Assembly (NCBI GenBank): GCA_903893935.1
Contig: CAITOD010000537.1
Location: 1 to 5,219 of the forward strand
Direction: 5' to 3'
Length of the DNA stretch: 5,219 nt
DNA from: an uncultured Sphingomonadales bacterium
GTDB lineage: Bacteria > Pseudomonadota > Alphaproteobacteria > Sphingomonadales > Sphingomonadaceae
The notes beneath the pieces are model-generated. The model worked only from the letters and a program-made list of their open reading frames with translations, searched no databases and was not told the origin of the DNA. Below are positions 4,627-5,219 of this stretch, piece after piece; within the stretch, counting starts at the first letter, position 1, and each line of letters opens with the position of its first letter. Both the position numbers and the translations under genes were made by a program.

Positions 4627-5219
4627 TCAGCTAGCCAGCCGCAACCCCAGCCCCGCCGTCTCGCCGGGCTGATCGGGCCAGATGCCGCGGGTGTCATAGA
4701 CCGCTTTGCCCGCGCGTTCGGCCAGCGGAACCACGCGAAACACGTCGTGATCGACCAGCACGATCAGCACGTCGCAGGTTTCGAGCGCGGAATCGATGTC
4801 GATCAGGCTGGCGCCGGTGTCGGTGAATTCGATCGGCAGTTCGCTGGCATAAGGTTCGACGATATTGACGCGCGCGCCAAACCGGCGGGCGATGCGCGCG
4901 GCGACGAAGCGCGCCGGGCTTTCGCGGAAATCGTCGATATTGGCTTTGAAAGCGAGACCGAGGCAGGCGATTTTGGCCGCCGGGTGCGCTTCGACAAGGG
5001 CAACCGCGCGTTCGATCACGTGGTGCATCTTGGCATCGTTGACGCCGCGCGCGGTGCGGATCAGCGGGGTCTGGTCGGGCGCGCCATGGACGATGAACCA
5101 GGGGTCGACCGCGATGCAGTGGCCGCCGACGCCGGGACCGGGTTGCAGGATATTGACGCGCGGATGGCGGTTGGCCAGCCGGATCACTTCCCACACGTCA
5201 AGCCCCATGCGATCGGCCA
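4627..5219 (-). CDS. wecC: UDP-N-acetyl-D-mannosamine dehydrogenase, C-terminal part
   Basis: About 196 C-terminal residues are visible. The frame stays open past the right edge (ADR before MGLDVWEVI), so the internal Met is not the start. The run LANRHPRVNILQPGPGVGGH, then CIAVDPWF, is the hallmark of WecC-type nucleotide-sugar dehydrogenases, with the catalytic cysteine in GGHC. It is followed by the helix with IRTARGVNDAK. The C-terminal UDP-binding domain (PF03720) follows with KIACLGLAFKANIDDFRESP and a late CDVLIVLVDHDVF strand-turn. The enzyme oxidises UDP-ManNAc to UDP-ManNAcA with two NAD+ in the cytoplasm, feeding a capsule, O-antigen or exopolysaccharide. Full-length relatives have about 420 residues, so roughly half is missing off-window. 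It converges on the exported-protein gene, with 119 bases between the stops. A related UDP-sugar dehydrogenase specificity is possible but less likely. Confidence 0.92.
   Translation of the reverse strand, partial: ADRMGLDVWEVIRLANRHPRVNILQPGPGVGGHCIAVDPWFIVHGAPDQTPLIRTARGVNDAKMHHVIERAVALVEAHPAAKIACLGLAFKANIDDFRESPARFVAARIARRFGARVNIVEPYASELPIEFTDTGASLIDIDSALETCDVLIVLVDHDVFRVVPLAERAGKAVYDTRGIWPDQPGETAGLGLRLAS

Overview
The window is high-GC DNA with dense GC-ending codons. It most resembles an alphaproteobacterium of the Sphingomonadales. The main hint is the left-edge minus-strand gene start, whose Arg/Gly/Asp-rich N-terminus (MGFDRGRRRGRDKRDGFG...) I recognise from sphingomonad cold-shock proteins. 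This assignment rests on recall, not on a search.

Layout, left to right. (1) Positions 1-88, minus strand: first 29 codons of a probable cold-shock-domain protein. (2) Positions 89-390: a divergent intergenic region of about 300 bases. It holds a possible minus-strand promoter, a predicted leader of about 115 nt with two inverted repeats, and the ribosome binding site of the plus-strand operon. (3) Positions 391-2239, plus strand: three genes joined by two 4-base ATGA overlaps. They encode a TIGR01244/DUF442 rhodanese-like/phosphatase-like protein, an unrecognised protein with one membrane segment, and a sterol desaturase/fatty acid hydroxylase family membrane di-iron enzyme. (4) Positions 2329-2715, plus: a small LprI-type (DUF1311) secreted four-cysteine protein. 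(5) Positions 2786-4507, plus: a 573-residue exported protein of unknown function with a clear signal peptide, a helical TPR-like middle and a cysteine-containing C-terminal region. (6) Positions 4508-4626: a convergent intergenic gap with a possible decayed dispersed repeat and a short tandem repeat. (7) Positions 4627-5219, minus: C-terminal part of a UDP-N-acetyl-D-mannosamine dehydrogenase (wecC-like), running off the right edge.

How the genes fit together. The three overlapping genes are almost certainly co-transcribed and translationally coupled, so the soluble CRSGTR-loop enzyme, the single-pass protein and the membrane oxygenase/hydroxylase probably serve one process, perhaps lipid modification. 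The substrate cannot be read from sequence. The LprI-like protein and the large exported protein both act outside the cytoplasm and may share a transcript. The wecC-like gene belongs to nucleotide-sugar synthesis for a surface polysaccharide and is transcribed towards the others, so it is probably independent. I saw no tRNA, rRNA, CRISPR array, transposase or phage gene. The least explained items are the 573-residue exported protein and the 158-residue membrane-anchored protein.
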